From Clytia hemisphaerica (taxonomy: Eukaryota; Cnidaria; Hydrozoa; Leptothecata; Clytiidae), in contig CACVBU010000731.1 in NCBI GenBank assembly GCA_902728285.1, positions 248,001 to 312,000 of the forward strand: a DNA stretch of 64,000 nt. Reading direction: 5' to 3'. Each line of letters opens with the position of its first letter. The first letter of the stretch is position 1. The position numbers were made by a program, and so were the translations under genes. The notes beneath the pieces are model-generated. The model saw only the letters and a list, made by a program, of their open reading frames with translations, did no database searches and was not told where the DNA came from. This document shows, piece by piece, positions 1 through 12,700 of this stretch.

Positions 1-122
1 TCCGGGGTAAATTTATGGCGCAAAAATTGGAGCCCACGTCCGGGGAAAAAGTTATTTTTTTCAGACCCCAGACATTTGCCCCGGACTGTCCGGGGCATAG
101 GCAGGGTCGTCATAAATCTCAC

Positions 123-726
123 CATTCTCTTTAGATTTGTGTTTCTTTGCCTTCTTCTTTGTCTTCTCTTCCTCGGTTACAGCTGCAGGAGGAGCAGTCT
201 TTGTTTTGGATTCGACCTTTGGCTTGATTTCTTCAACAACAACTGGGGGAGCAGCTTCAACCTTTGCTTCCTCTTGAACAGAGACAACTTCTTCAATAAC
301 CATTTTTTGATGCTTTGACTTTTCTTTCTTTTCCTTTTGTTTTTTTGCTTTCTCAGGTTTTTTCTCTTCCTTTGTAGCTTCTTTAGGGACTGATTCTGGC
401 TTTGGGGATTCTTTGACTGGTGCAATAGGCTCAGAGACAGAGATTGGCTCCTCATCTTCAACAACACCAGAATCATCAGCTTCTCCTGCTTGCTCTTTTT
501 TGGCGGCTTTCTTATTCTTCAGTTTGCTCCATTTCTTGTTATTTTTTCCAGATTTTCCAGATCCTTGAAGAGAATTCAGAAGAGCTTCCTCCTCTTTCTT
601 TCGGGCAGCACAGGCATCCTCAAATTTTTCCTCTTTGTTGACGAAAAGTACAAGTCCAGCAAGACTTGAAACAGCCAAGATAATCACTCCCACAACAACA
701 GTGGTACCTCCGATAATTTCCAGCAT
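123..726 (-). CDS. First coding exon of a ribosome-binding protein 1 (p180)/kinectin-like ER membrane protein
   Basis: The exon encodes about 201 residues. A single hydrophobic segment lies at residues 5-29, with almost nothing before it. A short motif FEDACAARKKEEEAL follows, then a long Lys/Glu/Ala/Pro-rich tail. This order (N-terminal anchor, then an F/Y-E-E/D-A-x-A-x-R-K-like motif, then a basic low-complexity cytoplasmic region) is the N-terminus of RRBP1/p180 and kinectin, which hold ribosomes or microtubule motors at the ER. A donor GTGAGA follows AATG at the 3' end; the frame past it (to position 61) is intron read-through. The rest of the gene lies beyond the left edge. An AG after a T-rich tract about 20 bases upstream of the ATG could be a 5'UTR acceptor. 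Other Lys/Glu-rich anchored proteins such as triadin or junctin are possible. Confidence 0.55.
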
Positions 727-1242
727 TATTATTTGGCTTGTTTGTCCCTAATTCAACAAAAATGGTAAAACATAAACAATTTACCTAACAATTCTGAACA
801 ATCACCAACCAAAAATGTCACCCATTAACTTTAGACCCTATAAAATCTATCATATTTTGGCTACGTAATGCTCCAGGGCCAAGGTCGGTCATATCCGGCT
901 ACACGGTTGTTATATTAACCAACTTGGAGTTACGGTCTCTCGTTGGTGGTCAGAAATTCAAGCTTGAGCGATATAAAGAGACTGGTAACGAAATTGTGTC
1001 TATTATGCACGTGGCACTGTGGCCTCTGCTGGATACCGCTGAATTGGCTCGATTATCTCTTAAGCCCGGATTACTTCAAATTTTGTCTCAGTTATCTTGG
1101 AGGACACACCAATCATTTCCTTTTGTCATGTTTTTTTCCGAGAATCGTACATCGCAACCAGACCCCCGCCCCTAGATGGGGGTGTGGTTCTGGCATGGCG
1201 AGGACCCTCCTCTTTTTGCCACAGCAGTAGAACAATTAAGTA
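727..1242. other. Intergenic, no gene seen
   Basis: This upstream flank of the RRBP1-like exon has short open frames only, none with coding character. It may hold the promoter of that gene, but I see no clear TATA box. Confidence 0.4.
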
Positions 1243-2577
1243 GCGTAGTTTTTTTTATATGAACAAACTGTATAAGAACATTCGAGGGCCAAAATGCTAA
1301 GAACATTTTAAGGCTTTATGGACTCAAAAAACACCCGATTTCTTAGGAAAATGGGTAAAAATGGTCAATAATTTGTTAAATTAAGAACATGTTGATAACA
1401 TTTCTAAGGTGGAAACCTAAAAAGTTAAGAACATCCAAAGGTTTTAAATTTTTTTGTTGTTCTTATAAAAAAATATGGAACTCGCGCAACAGACCAAATT
1501 TCTTACTTGACGATTTTTACTATATAAAAATTTGCGTGTTCGAAAAACTTTACATTCTCTTAAAATCATTTTCATTTTTAGATCAAATAGTTAGAGTTTT
1601 TAGGGTCATTTCTCTAAAAAAAAAACCGACACCGAAACAGGAAAATGAAACAGCCACGTATGAACATCAAAACGTGAAATTTACACACCCTGGAATAGTT
1701 TCAAATTTCTCACACACAACACTAGGTATTACATAAGAAAAAGAAAACCAACTTATTCTAGATAGAGAAAGATATCAACGTGACTGTGTCTGGCTTAAAA
1801 CAATGACAGAGAAAATAAGGATCATATCATTGAAAAAAATCAACATGTAAAAGATTACTATCTTGACCTGGTGAGTAACATAATGATGGACAACTCGAAT
1901 CTTGGTTTAAAATTAAGGACCTCTTGAAAGTTGGTGTGTTCTCGATTCTTGACAAAAGCTATACATTGAAAGATTTTCTAACAAGAAAATCAGAAGACCG
2001 AGACTTCTATACAATAGCTAAATCCTGAAAAAAACGCGACTCCGAAACTGGAGCTAAGCTATAAAATTTATCATGTATCGCTGTTCGATTCTTACTCCTA
2101 GCAAGTAAATCACTGCTCCTTTATATGAACTAAAATCAATGTAACATAAAACAAGGCTTGTTATCAAAAATATCCCTACTCAAGTAATAAGAGTAAGAGT
2201 AATACCAGCGAAGTTTCGTTGTTTTTTAAAAAGCTCACCTGAAGATTACTGGCAATGGTATCGTTTTCGAATAACAAAGAACTGATCTTAAAAGAATTAT
2301 TAGTTTGAACATACTCTCTTGCTAAAAATGATTATGTATATTATGAGCTATATAAAAGAAAATATATAATTTCTAAAATATACAATAACATACAAAATGT
2401 TTTTTCTATCCCCCAAAACCCGTTTCAAACCTGGCCATAACTTACTTCATCTGTGTAAAAAGCAATTTGTAATACACGATTTTAATAAGAACATCCAAAA
2501 TTTTTAAAGCCTTTGGATGTTTTTAACTTTTTGAGATTTGTGTTCTTATATAGTTTGTTCTTATAAAAGAAAACGTG
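1243..2577. mobile_element. TA-flanked DNA transposon with TATAAGAAC-type inverted ends
   Basis: The left end reads inward through TTTTTTATATGAACAAACT and the right end reads outward as its imperfect reverse complement (AGTTTGTTCTTATAAAA then ACGTG). Each end is bounded by TA, as in Tc1/mariner-type insertions. No transposase frame is visible; the 115-residue open frame inside has no recognisable coding features. Shorter relatives with the same ends lie at 24.74-24.96 and 30.08-30.33 kb. Confidence 0.6.
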
Positions 2578-3337
2578 TACTCAAATGCATAGACAATGTT
2601 ATCAGCAGCCATGTGTGACCTGGATGAAAGGATTATTCATATTCTTATAAAAATATATTACATAAGAAAATATACGTTAGGAAAAGGCGTCTAGTTATCA
2701 AGACATTTCACGAAAATGCATCATTCAAGAAAAATTAATTTCAAGAAATAAATACACCTGAGCAAATGCCAATTTTCTTCTCAAATTTTCTTTCAGTCAT
2801 TTTCAAAAAATACTTTGTCTCAAATTTCTCAAGCAGAGATGATGGAAACCAAAAGCTAAATACATACGAGAGTAATTGTAATTTTACCGCTATGATCCAA
2901 ACAAACTAATGTTTCTGGTCTGTATGTCCAGTGAAATAGCATAAGCACTTTTCAGGTGATTCAGTTTGAAACATTTTTTACTCATTTACACTTGGAACTA
3001 AATATCTATCTAAGAGGAATGATATACCCAAAGTAGAATTCTCGAAAATGTCACTTTCGCAACGGGATAGTCAATTAAAGATAATCATTATTGTTAATTG
3101 ACGTCCACATCTAATTAGAGAGGTTCCTAACAGCATCCTTTTTGTTTTGATAACACAAGGAAGCCATAAAATTAAAATAACTCTGATCCTAAAAATGATA
3201 AAATTATCTGCCAGCATTTTGTCAGATAACAACTTTAAGAAATTCAATTCTTGAAACAAATACTAACGCAATGAAAGTAAGTAATGAGTAAACAATTTCC
3301 TAAATCAAAAGATAAATTCAAAGGAAGTCAGACAATA
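2578..3337. other. Intergenic AT-rich DNA
   Basis: No gene, RNA or clear repeat is visible here. It may include the 3' flank of the SPPL2-like gene. Confidence 0.35.
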
Positions 3338-3515
3338 CCTTATTACACGAATATTACTAGTCATTTTATTATTGAAAAATTTCGTGTTAATAAAAACCCC
3401 CTTGATTAAAACCAGCCATTGTCTCCTTGAAAAATCGGAAAAATTTGTGTTAATTTCAGATCGTGTAAATTTCAAGGCCGTTGAATACTTGCCTAGTAAT
3501 ATTCGTGTAATAAGG
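3338..3515. mobile_element. MITE with 24-bp inverted ends and TA target duplication
   Basis: The inverted ends begin CCTTATTACACGAATATTAC and are flanked by TA on both sides. The element is 178 bp with no coding capacity. It lies about 120 bp downstream of the SPPL2 stop codon, so it probably sits in that gene's 3'UTR or flank. Confidence 0.8.
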
Positions 3516-3633
3516 TACCTAAAATGGCCATGGCAAACAAGTCCATAAGTAAGACGTGGAAAAATATTAAGTTGACACGCGTTAGAACAACTCTTGTACC
3601 CCTGGTAAAACATAAATATCACAAAAATCCATT

Positions 3634-3756
3634 TCAATTGCTATAGTTTTGCTGTGCGTTATCAGACGACAGTAAGTTTTGTTGTTCGTTGTTTGGAGCA
3701 GATGATTCTCCCGCAGGAATATTCCCTTCTTCATTATCCTCTGCATATGGGATATC
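3634..3756 (-). CDS. SPPL2: SPPL2 last coding exon (cytoplasmic tail)
   Basis: The acceptor is TTTTAG. The exon encodes 40 acidic, Asn/Gln/Ser-rich residues starting DIPYAEDNEEGN and ends at TGA. It enters in phase 0, matching the phase-0 donor at the end of the PAL exon. No lysosomal or ER retention motif is obvious to me. Confidence 0.8.
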   Translation of the reverse strand, partial: DIPYAEDNEEGNIPAGESSAPNNEQQNLLSSDNAQQNYSN

Positions 3757-6700
3757 CTAAAACAAAGGGAATGGTAAAATCATATATTGATTTGTCAAAC
3801 TCCATCATATTACATTTGGGAACATTTTTTGTAGGAATAAGTAATTGTGATAATTTTATTCATTTTCAGGTATCAATTCAACCTGCCAAGACAAAGACTT
3901 ATGTAGTTTTACGTAGACCTCACTGTTAACGACTAAAACTGCACTTTGAGTTAAAGGAAAAGGAAGTTTAGAACAAGACTTTGTAATATTTCGATATTTA
4001 GAGCACCATTTTGTTTTTCTTACAAAAAAAACAACAACATAATAACTTGTTTACAAGTTACATTTAACTTGTTTACAAGTTACATTAATTGGCAAACGAG
4101 AAAGTAAATCCCGAATTAACAAAACACAAAGCATGCCTCTAATCAAACGTATTTCGCATACGTAATTATGAAAATTATTCGCCTTCAAAAAATATAATTA
4201 ATTTTCAATTCAATCTTCCGGAGAACTAACCATTTCACTTCATTGTTGCAACTATTAAATCGCGCGTAAATGAGGTTTAGAGTCGATGCGACTGAATCAA
4301 ATCAAATAAATTGTATTGACATTATAGTTAATGGTAATTTCCCTTTTTCGACTTTTGTTCACTAGAACCCAACCCCGTTGCAAAGTAAGGGTGGGTACAT
4401 TTGACACTCTCGAATTCGAATCTTTTTTTTTTAGATAAGTCCCAACATTAAATTCCGTTAATAAACTGTTAAATTTTTCTACCGAAGCTCGATAATTCGA
4501 TATTTTTGTTTTGTTTATCGGATAAGAGAAACTTCTTACTAGTAGTTAAGCTTTCTTGTAGATAAAACCAAAAATCCTTTCAATCAAATTAGAGAGCGTC
4601 AAGTGCATGTCCAAAATCAAGGTCAAGGAATTATGAGACAGAAGAATAACTTACTACTCTTCCTCTCCACAAATTTTTGAGTTCGCCTCGAATGTAACCG
4701 ACGAACGTGCACGCAATGAGAACACTAGGTGCTAGGTACAACAAGGCTGGTTGTCCTTCCTTCATCAAAATGAGTGCTACGAATGTAATACCAAGTCCTA
4801 TTCCATAACCTGAAAAAAAAGCATAAGCCATAGGCCATTTCACAGTCGAAATGGATCATGGGTAATCAGGACTGATTGCGCCCCGATAACGGTTTCTCCT
4901 TGGTTAGACGCAAAAATCTTCAAAAATTTTCAAAACATTGGATCAATCAGTAAGTCGTTATTAATATTAGCGCGCAATGGTCCCGATTATCCATTACGCT
5001 TTGCGACTGTGAAATGGCCTATTTGCATTGTGTTAGATAGCGTTTCTAGAAGATGGCTCAGAGCAATGTCATTTGAATATCTTTATATATAAAACATAAC
5101 ACATTTTTCTTTAACTATATTTCGACCTCTTACGTGTCTTTTTCATGTTCAGTCGGGAGAAATTTTGAAAAAGACACGTAAGAGGTCGAAATATCGTTAA
5201 AGAAAGTTTTATTTTGATTTGGTTACACATCGCGAGGCTTTTTATGTTTCACTTCTTATTTATTCTATTGATCATGCTCAGAGCGAGTAAATAAACATGG
5301 AAGACCTCTGATGACCCGAATATTCACTAAACAAATATTTGTAGACAACTCCCCGTACGCAATTAAATCGTATTTAATTTAGTTTGACATTTCGATGTTA
5401 AAAATATAGAGAGGAATCTTCTCTCACCAGGCAGCAGCGTGACAGGGTTTGTAAGAAAGCACATTTACTGGATCCAGGAGTAAGTTTGAGTAAAAAAAGT
5501 CACGTTCAAAAATAACTATTGAAACAATTTGCACTCACCTATGCTAGTAGCCAGGAAGTAGACTTTGTATTTGGTCTTTGCAAGAACATCGAAATTATGA
5601 TTGAACGCCACAAATAGGCCTGAATAGAAAGAAGAATCAAAAGTTACAGTAATCCTTTCCCAGGTACCATGAATGATACTTTATACGCATCAGTGCTCAG
5701 AAATAAACCTTTTCGACCGTAGTTGCGCGGTCAGACGCGTGCCTCTCAATTATTTAATCATCCGCCTAAACTCAATCCAATCCTTTTTGACACCTTTTTC
5801 TATTGTTTATAGGTGTGAAAAAAACTTGGACGGTTTTACGGTTGTAAAACGAACAAAAAAATACCCGCGCGGCAATTGGCGGCTACGGTCGACAAGGTGT
5901 AGTAAAAAGAAAGGTTAAGAGCAACTGGAGAAATCCAGGGAGTAAAGTATCGCCTCTCTCTCTAGGCTTGGGTACCGAAAGAGGAGCCTTCGATCCGATA
6001 ACGCAAGCAAAGAATTTTTCTTAATACAGATGTAAATTGAACATTTACTCATAGTCACAGAAACTGGGAATCGAGCCTCTGTCGTTTGTTCAAAAACCAA
6101 CGTCAATGACCACTATATCACAACGCTATATAGGAAGAAATATATAAAACATTGGACAAACCTGGCAATAGAATATCTCCAAAACCAAGCAATGAATAAG
6201 GACGTTCACATATCGAGAGAGCAGTTTTGACGATCTTTGGTATCCTAATGACCATTGGTAATTGTTCTTTACTACCATTCCCTGTAAAAAGTAAAATAAA
6301 TGAGTGAAGTTTGTTTGGAATTTAGACATTAGAAACTGAAAACTGAACCTACAAAAAGACTTCGGAAAATTTGAAAGAGCCAATAAGTAAATTCATAAAA
6401 TTCAGTCACTGCGCTATACATATACATATACCTCTCCGACTTTCATAGTTGACCTCCCCAAATCCCGGACTATTTTGCTCATGGCTCGAACTAAGGAATT
6501 GAAGTAGGTCGGACAAGGAGCAATTTAGGTCGGACAATGCCCGATGTCCGATACTAAACTCGTGAGGGTTAATACTATTTGGAAAATATTCAGAAAGTAT
6601 TAAAAATGAGGAGGAGATTAGAGTCCAATCAACTATAAAGATAAATGACGAATCGAAAATTGTTTACAAACTGGTTGTCATATTTCTTAATTTAAATTCT

Positions 6701-9700
6701 TAGTGGTATAGAATAAGGAATATGACGAGTCCTTACCTGTAGCAACTTCGACCATTACACTTTTACCGCGCGCTGAGAAGAATGGAGTGATGAAGACGAA
6801 GAAGATATCGTACAACAAGAGCGCTATCAGTAAGATAGCGCTTATCTTCAGGTTAGGTAGGCGGATTGTTTTGATGAGTGAGATACAGAAGCAAACGCCC
6901 AGGAAGTCTTGCAATATCCAAGCATAACTGAAAGAAAAATCAGAAATACAGTCAGAGATTTTAATTGATCCTGTTCTCCTGTACTCCTCCTCTATTTATA
7001 CATCGTGGAGTTTTACGAGAAAAAATAAGCCATTACTTTCTCAATTAGTTTCTCGAATTATATTCTGAATAATTTGAAAAATTCCAGTCACATTCCAGTC
7101 AATTGCCAGTCTCTTAAAAGACTGTTCTTATAAAAAAGTCTTACAAAAAAAAGGTATCAAAGATGTTATGATGAGGGTAAGTAGTCTCTATAAGTATGTG
7201 TTACACCCATAGTGGGCTCTTAGGCAAAATTGGGTACGGAGACATACCGCTGGTCAAGGTCCCTTTTTAGAATCCCAAGATATCTAAAAAAAATTCGATT
7301 TTTCTTTCTGACAGGGTCCCAAATTACCAAATATTTATATCTGACAGGGTCCATTTTTCAAGCTCTAACGACACGTCCTCGTCGGCCTTGACGAAATTTT
7401 TCAGGAACAAAAAGCTAAAATTTCACCAAAAGCTAAGAAAAACTTCAGAACAATCTTTCTAAGTAATCTTTGGAGGGGTTTGAATATCCAAAGTTAGAAA
7501 AACCACTCATTTAGCGTAATTTTCAGCTTAGAATATTTCCGCGATGTTTGTTTTACAATTAAGGTATGCATGACTTGAGTGGTTAGTTCCAAGGGGAATG
7601 CTTTCTGACTTCGAATAACCGAAAGTTTTGAATATGTGGATGTTCGCAAAACCAAAAAAAGGATATCAAAATTCCATCATCAACAGGACTTTGATGAAAT
7701 TCTTCTGGTCTAAGGCAAGGCCACACCTTGTTTCACATCGAGATTTGATAAGGGGTAAGGCCAATGAGAAAGTAGCCAGGTGAAAAATTGTGAAATTAAG
7801 AAAATGTATTTAAATAGTTGAAAGCAATGAAAAAACTATGTAATAGTTTTGAGACTTTGTTTTGTCTTTGAAGAATCTAATCAAAACCGTCAAATAAGAA
7901 TAATAAATTGGGTAGTACCGTAGGGAGCTCTTACTAATTCAATCGGATCTTACTTTAAAAAATTCAAAGCAAATATGCCAGCCCGTGTCCGAATACCCCT
8001 TACCAATAAATAAATGCAATGAAAATTTCCAGGTTTAGCAATAATAACTCGTGCTAAGCGAACCTCAAAATATTATTGAAAAATGATTATATTTTTTCAC
8101 AATTTCTCCCCAAATGGTATCCCCATGAAAAATCCAAGAAAAAGTGATTTGATTATCACAATAGACAGCATGCCGGCTGCGAACCGAAAAACCTGTTCAA
8201 TATATTTTATTGATACGTAGATACAGAAGCTCAGTAACTCTACAAGTCCCTGGAATGTTTTCAAAAAATGAAGGCTTCACTCTTCACCTGTTGTGAGCAG
8301 TATAAAAAGACCAAAAATCAGAATCAAATCATTCGAATTCGACTCAACATTTCAATAGGAAGGCAAAAACGTCAGACACAGGAAAAAACAATATTAAAAG
8401 ATGAATCGGTTTATCGTTCTCGCTGCTTTGGCTACTATTTTTATTGTTTCTTTGGAAGCAGCTTGTCCCGGAGGTAAGTCGGTCAAACTCACTTGAATGA
8501 CATTTGACTTAAAAAAAAGAATTTATCGGTGAAATTGAACACAAAGTTAGTGTATGAATAAGCATAATATAGCACAATTTAAAGTGTAAAAGACGAAGGA
8601 ACTACTGAAGTGAGACTTCTAACATTTCGCAAAACGTATCAAATTTTAAGAAAAGCTTAAGGCATTGGTAATGAAAACAATACTCATATTCATATTCATA
8701 CAACATCATCAACTTAACATTCTCTAACATTTCAGGAATGCAACCAGGAGAACAGAAAGTTCGCGGCGATGGAAGAATAGTCAGATGTACTGGTGCCAAC
8801 CGCTGGGAAACCTTAAGTGTGTTCGGCAAACGTGAACTCTCCGACGATGACTTTGCTGATAGCGTTATGGTTGAAGATTATGCTATCCCACAAAAACGAT
8901 CAATCCTTAGACGACGAAAGTACACCATGGTCTAGAGGCAGGACATGACCGAAACGCACAACATAAAAATACTTTTGACAGGAATATCACATTTAATGCA
9001 CTTGATGAAGAAGTCTTTGTAAATTATAAGTTTTATAGTGTATCTTTGGAATTTGGTCCATGTTCAAAACAAAAATAAAAAATCAGATAAAAGTAGGTGT
9101 TCTACATTTTACTATTTTTATTGATTAAACACAATAAGTTTTAGAACAATGCAAAAACGTCTGATTTGTTTTCTTTTATCATTGTGTAACTTGGTTGTCT
9201 TTTTTTGAAAATTTTATGACGAAAAAAAATTTCCGAGAAAAATTACTTCAGCCACATTTTAAGGTACCTTGCACTCTATCTTTCTGACAAAAATCAGGAA
9301 AAACTAATGAAGCAATTTTGCACCAAGTCCAAAAAACATTATTTTTAGGTAGTTTTTGGCCCAAATTTACCCCAAATTTTTTTTCAAAATCGGGCTCCGT
9401 CACTTTTTAGGCATTCCTATTTTGTATCATTGTGCAAAAAATGAAAAAGAAATAATGAGCCGATCCCGAGAAAAGCTGCTAACAGGAAAATGGTAAAACA
9501 GAATTTCCCCCAAAAAAGAAAATTCGTATTTTACGACGAAAAAAAATTTTCCGAGAAAAATTACTTCAGCCACATTTTAGGGTGCCTTGCACTTCCATTT
9601 TCTTTCTGGCCAAAAATCAGGAAAAACTAATGAAGCAATTTTGCACCAAGTCCAAAAAACCTTATTTTTAGGTAGTTTTTGGCCCAAATTTGCGAAAATC

Positions 9701-12700
9701 CGTATTTGACGACGAAAAAAAATTTTCCGAGAAAAATTACTTCAGCCACATTTTAGGGTACCTTGCACTCTATCTTTCTGCCAAAAATCAGGAAAAACTA
9801 ATGAAGCAATTTTGCACCAAGTCCAAAAAACCTTATTTTTAGGTAGTTTTTGGCCCAAATTTGCCCCCCAAAATTTTTTTTTAAAAATCGGGCTCCGTCA
9901 CTTTTCAGGCATTGCCATTTTGTATCATTGTGCAAAAAATTAAAAAAAACTAATGAGCCAATCCCGAGAAAAGCTTGTAACAGACGAACGGACAACGGTC
10001 AAATTAAAGGACCTCCCGGTAGGTCCAACAATCAAGCATACTTTTTATTTCATTTTATTTGACTGAACGATTTCTTTTTCCATTGAAGCGTCGAGCTTTT
10101 TTCATTGATCCTTAGGTAGCAGTTTCTCAAGAAATTCGAACATTTTTAGTAGGTCTTTTTGATTTTGACAAGCTTTTCTTTCATTTTCTCTAGGGTTTGA
10201 AACCTTATTAAATTCATAAAATCTGGATTAGAAAAGAAGATCTTTAGCGGCCACAAATCCTCATAATTAAGGTCTTAATTGAAAAAAAGAGTATAATTAC
10301 CATGTGGTTGAAAAGGTGTTCAAAATAAAAAGACCTTAGATATGAGTTAAACTCGGTAAATAACTTTGGAACGTGCTAACCGCACTGGCTCAACTTCAGT
10401 ATTTTTTAAATTACTCGTAGGCCCGATTGTAAACATCAATATAAAAGTTTTGATATAAGATAACGATATCTAAGTAGACTGGTCCCCAGGCCCCGACAAT
10501 CAAAATTTACAAAAAATGAATAAAAACAACAGCAGATATTCACCCAAGGAACAAGTGTGTAAAGTTTTAGCCAAACCCGACCATTTTTGAGGTCTCCAGG
10601 CTGCCCCAAAGCTTTAACCTCGTTTTAGGGACAAAACTCGTGACCACGCCCCTAAAGATTAAAATTTTCAAGAAATGAAAAATATATCTCCAGATATTTA
10701 GCTAAGGAGCAAGTGTGCAAAATTTCAATCAAATCGGACCATTTTTTAAGTACCCAGCCTGCCCCAAAGTTTTGAGGTGGCATACAGACATAGATACATT
10801 CTCAGATTCTAGCTCTCACCTTTCATTGCGAATAACCACCCAAAATGCTGAAAGACCAACACAAAATAGCAGAAGAATGATTTCACGAATTTCGAATCGT
10901 TCGTTGAAAAGTGGAAGGTTGTTCTCTGGGATGCGGCAACGCCCTAAAAATAAAATAAAAGTCAATAAAACGCAATGAAAATGTCTAGTGTGACATTGAA
11001 AAAATTTGCACTGCAAAGTCTATTGGTTCTCAAAGGACTTTATCATATTTTTGAACAAGTTGTCTTTGTTGCTCGCACACTCAGAATAAATTTTAAGACA
11101 AAAAGTCACAGGAGAATTTTGGAGGAAAGAATCAAGCAATAGAGTTCACTTTGAAGAAAACATCGACAAATCTTGTCATTTGATAAAAGTTTTCCAAGTT
11201 TACAGGTCTTTTTTAGTCCAAAAAGTTCTAACACTGAATTAAGCCAATAGGATTTCACCAATGAACAAAAGAGCTCATTAAAAATGCACGATATATGAGA
11301 TTATGATCATGCAAACCTGGTAACTTTTTTTATCGTAGGACGAGTCGAGCTTGGTTATAATAACACACATCCCCTGTTTTTCTTTATACCTCCATGGTTC
11401 AAGTAAACTGGAGTAGATTCTATTAAAAAGTGCTTCTGAAAATTTCACGTAGCAGGGTCAAGGATGGCTACACATTCTTACCACAATTGATGAGGGACAT
11501 GAGAGCAGACAAGCAAGTGAACGTTCCAGTAACTGACGCAATGGCGAACAACCCAATGACCACATAAATGAGATATTTGTAAAAGAAATACAACAGAAGA
11601 AGTGTGGTGCAAATCAAAACGATGAAGACCACAATCATGATGGTGGTGATTGGGAATTCTCCCATCTCGTTATCTTCGTTGGGAATTCCCCCATTCTTTT
11701 CCAATTTTTCTGCTTCAATTTCGCTGAAAAGAAAGAGCCAGGAAAATCACATTTGATGGAACCATTGCATTACACCCAATAATTGTATTTTTAATAAAAT
11801 AAATTGTTAAGATATTTATGTTTTAAAGGTAAAATTAAAAAGTTTTAATATTTATGCATATTATGTAAGAATCAATTTAAGTATTATCATATGCCAGCCT
11901 TCGTTTGTGTGTTGGTGTTCTATTACAGTTTTACAATTGCCTAGTAAGGTTTTTTAATTCAAATTTATTTTAAATAGGTTACTTTGCTCCATCAATAAAT
12001 AAATACCTGTCGTTTCTACGATAGTCTGCATATGATTGTTCCAATTCATAAAAACTATGGTCGATTGCATTATTGTTGTTCCGTGAGCTTCAAGAATTAT
12101 AAAACTCATATTACTCACTGGTCAATTTATCATATTCAGATTTTTAAGGGTTATAGATATATGATTTACGATTTTTAAGGGTTTACATTATCTATTTTAT
12201 ATTATTGAACAGTGGCCAAAGCAAAGTGGACTTTAAACAACAAATAGGGCAAGATTCTTCGAAATTTTGCAGAGCTTTGTTGAATTTCGAGATGGAAAAG
12301 CCTCTATTTGTACTTCGCTGACACGGAAATCCGTCTGAGAAGGAAGAACTTTTTACACTGATTGAAGGAAAGCATACTTAATGTTTAATAGGCTGAACTA
12401 CTCGAGAATTCTTTGTATGTTGGCAAGAAAATCTATACCAATATCAAAACTGGCCCAAAGCAGTGAATTTTAGAATCATCATTTTTTACCTGCGTTCAAA
12501 GACTAATCCACACCAGTAAGCACCCACAACCACAGTGAAAGTTGCAATCACCCAAATGACCACCAAGTTTGGATCAAATACTGGATCATGTGGATGATAT
12601 AATTGAGCTTGCAGTGGTGCCCCTATGACCTGGAATAAACAAATCAAAACGGTGTTAGTACAAAACGAGCATCTAAGGTAACAGCTACTAGAATTTTACT

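Noticed and set aside
2080-2105. Possible tRNA B-box (TGTTCGATTC)
   Set aside because: No matching A-box, acceptor stem or anticodon arm could be folded around it. No other tRNA or rRNA gene was recognised in the window.
3305-3637. 110-residue minus frame beginning just before the SPPL2 stop
   Set aside because: It overlaps a MITE and the 3'UTR in another frame, and has no coding character.
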